This document shows positions 31,687 through 31,876 of a stretch of DNA of 31,876 bases, piece after piece. The notes under the pieces were generated by a model, which was given only the letters and a program-made list of their open reading frames with translations, was not told the origin of the DNA and searched no databases. The position numbers and the translations under genes are program-made. Every line of letters starts with the position of its first letter. The first letter of the stretch is position 1. Source of the stretch: Asterionellopsis glacialis (Eukaryota > Bacillariophyta > Plagiogrammaphyceae > Rhaphoneidales > Asterionellopsidaceae); contig WKLE02002389.1 of assembly GCA_014885115.2 (NCBI GenBank), positions 1 to 31,876 on the forward strand. The letters are read 5' to 3'.

Positions 31687-31876
31687 CTGGCACTAGAAAT
31701 CCTAGTACTGAGAGGGTACATGACTTAGCGAAAATGTAGAAAATGAGGAATTAGCAGTTTAGATCAAGGCAAAAAAAGGTCATTTAAGGGCTTATGCTGG
31801 TTCGCGGTGTGCTGTCGGCGAAAAAAAATTCCCCGCGCAGCGGGCGCAGCGCCGATGCTGCCCAAAAAAGGGAAGG

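Larger units (their letters stand above)
31404..31876. promoter_or_regulatory. Upstream region of the bestrophin-like gene, to the window edge
   Basis: About 470 nt. It holds an imperfect tandem repeat (31425-31470), two perfect palindromes (31527 and 31676), and a GC-rich block near the right edge (31831-31860). The GC-rich block includes the palindrome GGCGCAGCGCC at 31843-31853 and may belong to a neighbouring gene's 5' end. Confidence 0.5.

Overview
The window looks like nuclear DNA from a secondary-plastid stramenopile alga, most probably a diatom. Four things suggest this. (1) Dihydrofolate reductase and thymidylate synthase are one fused gene, which excludes animals and fungi. (2) Two proteins begin with signal peptides ending at an ASAFAP-like cleavage site (aromatic residue at +1), the plastid-import signature of this group. 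(3) Genes are dense and AT-leaning, with few short GT-AG introns; I place 13 coding introns of about 87-196 nt, mostly with GTAAGT, GTATGT or GTACGT donors. (4) The gene set is fully eukaryotic: NatB, TREX-2, Prp19 complex, proteasome, Rit1. The species cannot be named from this sequence alone.

Layout, left to right: the 3' part of a membrane-anchored serine carboxypeptidase (1-1158, +); a SMYD-type MYND/SET methyltransferase (2353-3456, +); initiator-tRNA ribosylphosphate transferase RIT1 (3975-5702, -); a four-exon PCID2/Thp1 PCI-domain protein (6340-7978, -) divergent from a short-chain dehydrogenase (8561-9500, +); two predicted plastid proteins of unknown function (10428-11219 and 11901-12517, +); a NIT-domain (nitrate/nitrite-sensor-like) protein kinase (12719-15533, -) divergent from the NatB auxiliary subunit NAA25 (16946-20729, +); splicing factor BCAS2/SPF27 (20855-21541, -); an unknown single-pass membrane protein (22071-22961, -); proteasome subunit beta5 (23721-24807, -); bifunctional DHFR-TS (25223-26954, -) divergent from an auxilin-like J-protein with a DIX-like N-terminal domain (27636-29243, +); and a bestrophin-like channel (29887-31403, -).

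This is ordinary gene-rich chromosome: there is no operon, mobile element, CRISPR array or recognisable rRNA/tRNA gene. The neighbours work in unrelated housekeeping pathways. The most interesting points are the soluble NIT-domain kinase, the DIX-like plus clathrin-box plus J-domain architecture, a signal-peptide-like stretch in the proteasome beta5 propeptide, an E2F-like site in the DHFR-TS promoter, and a recurring 9-11 bp palindrome (TACCWGGTA) that I found only in intergenic DNA.
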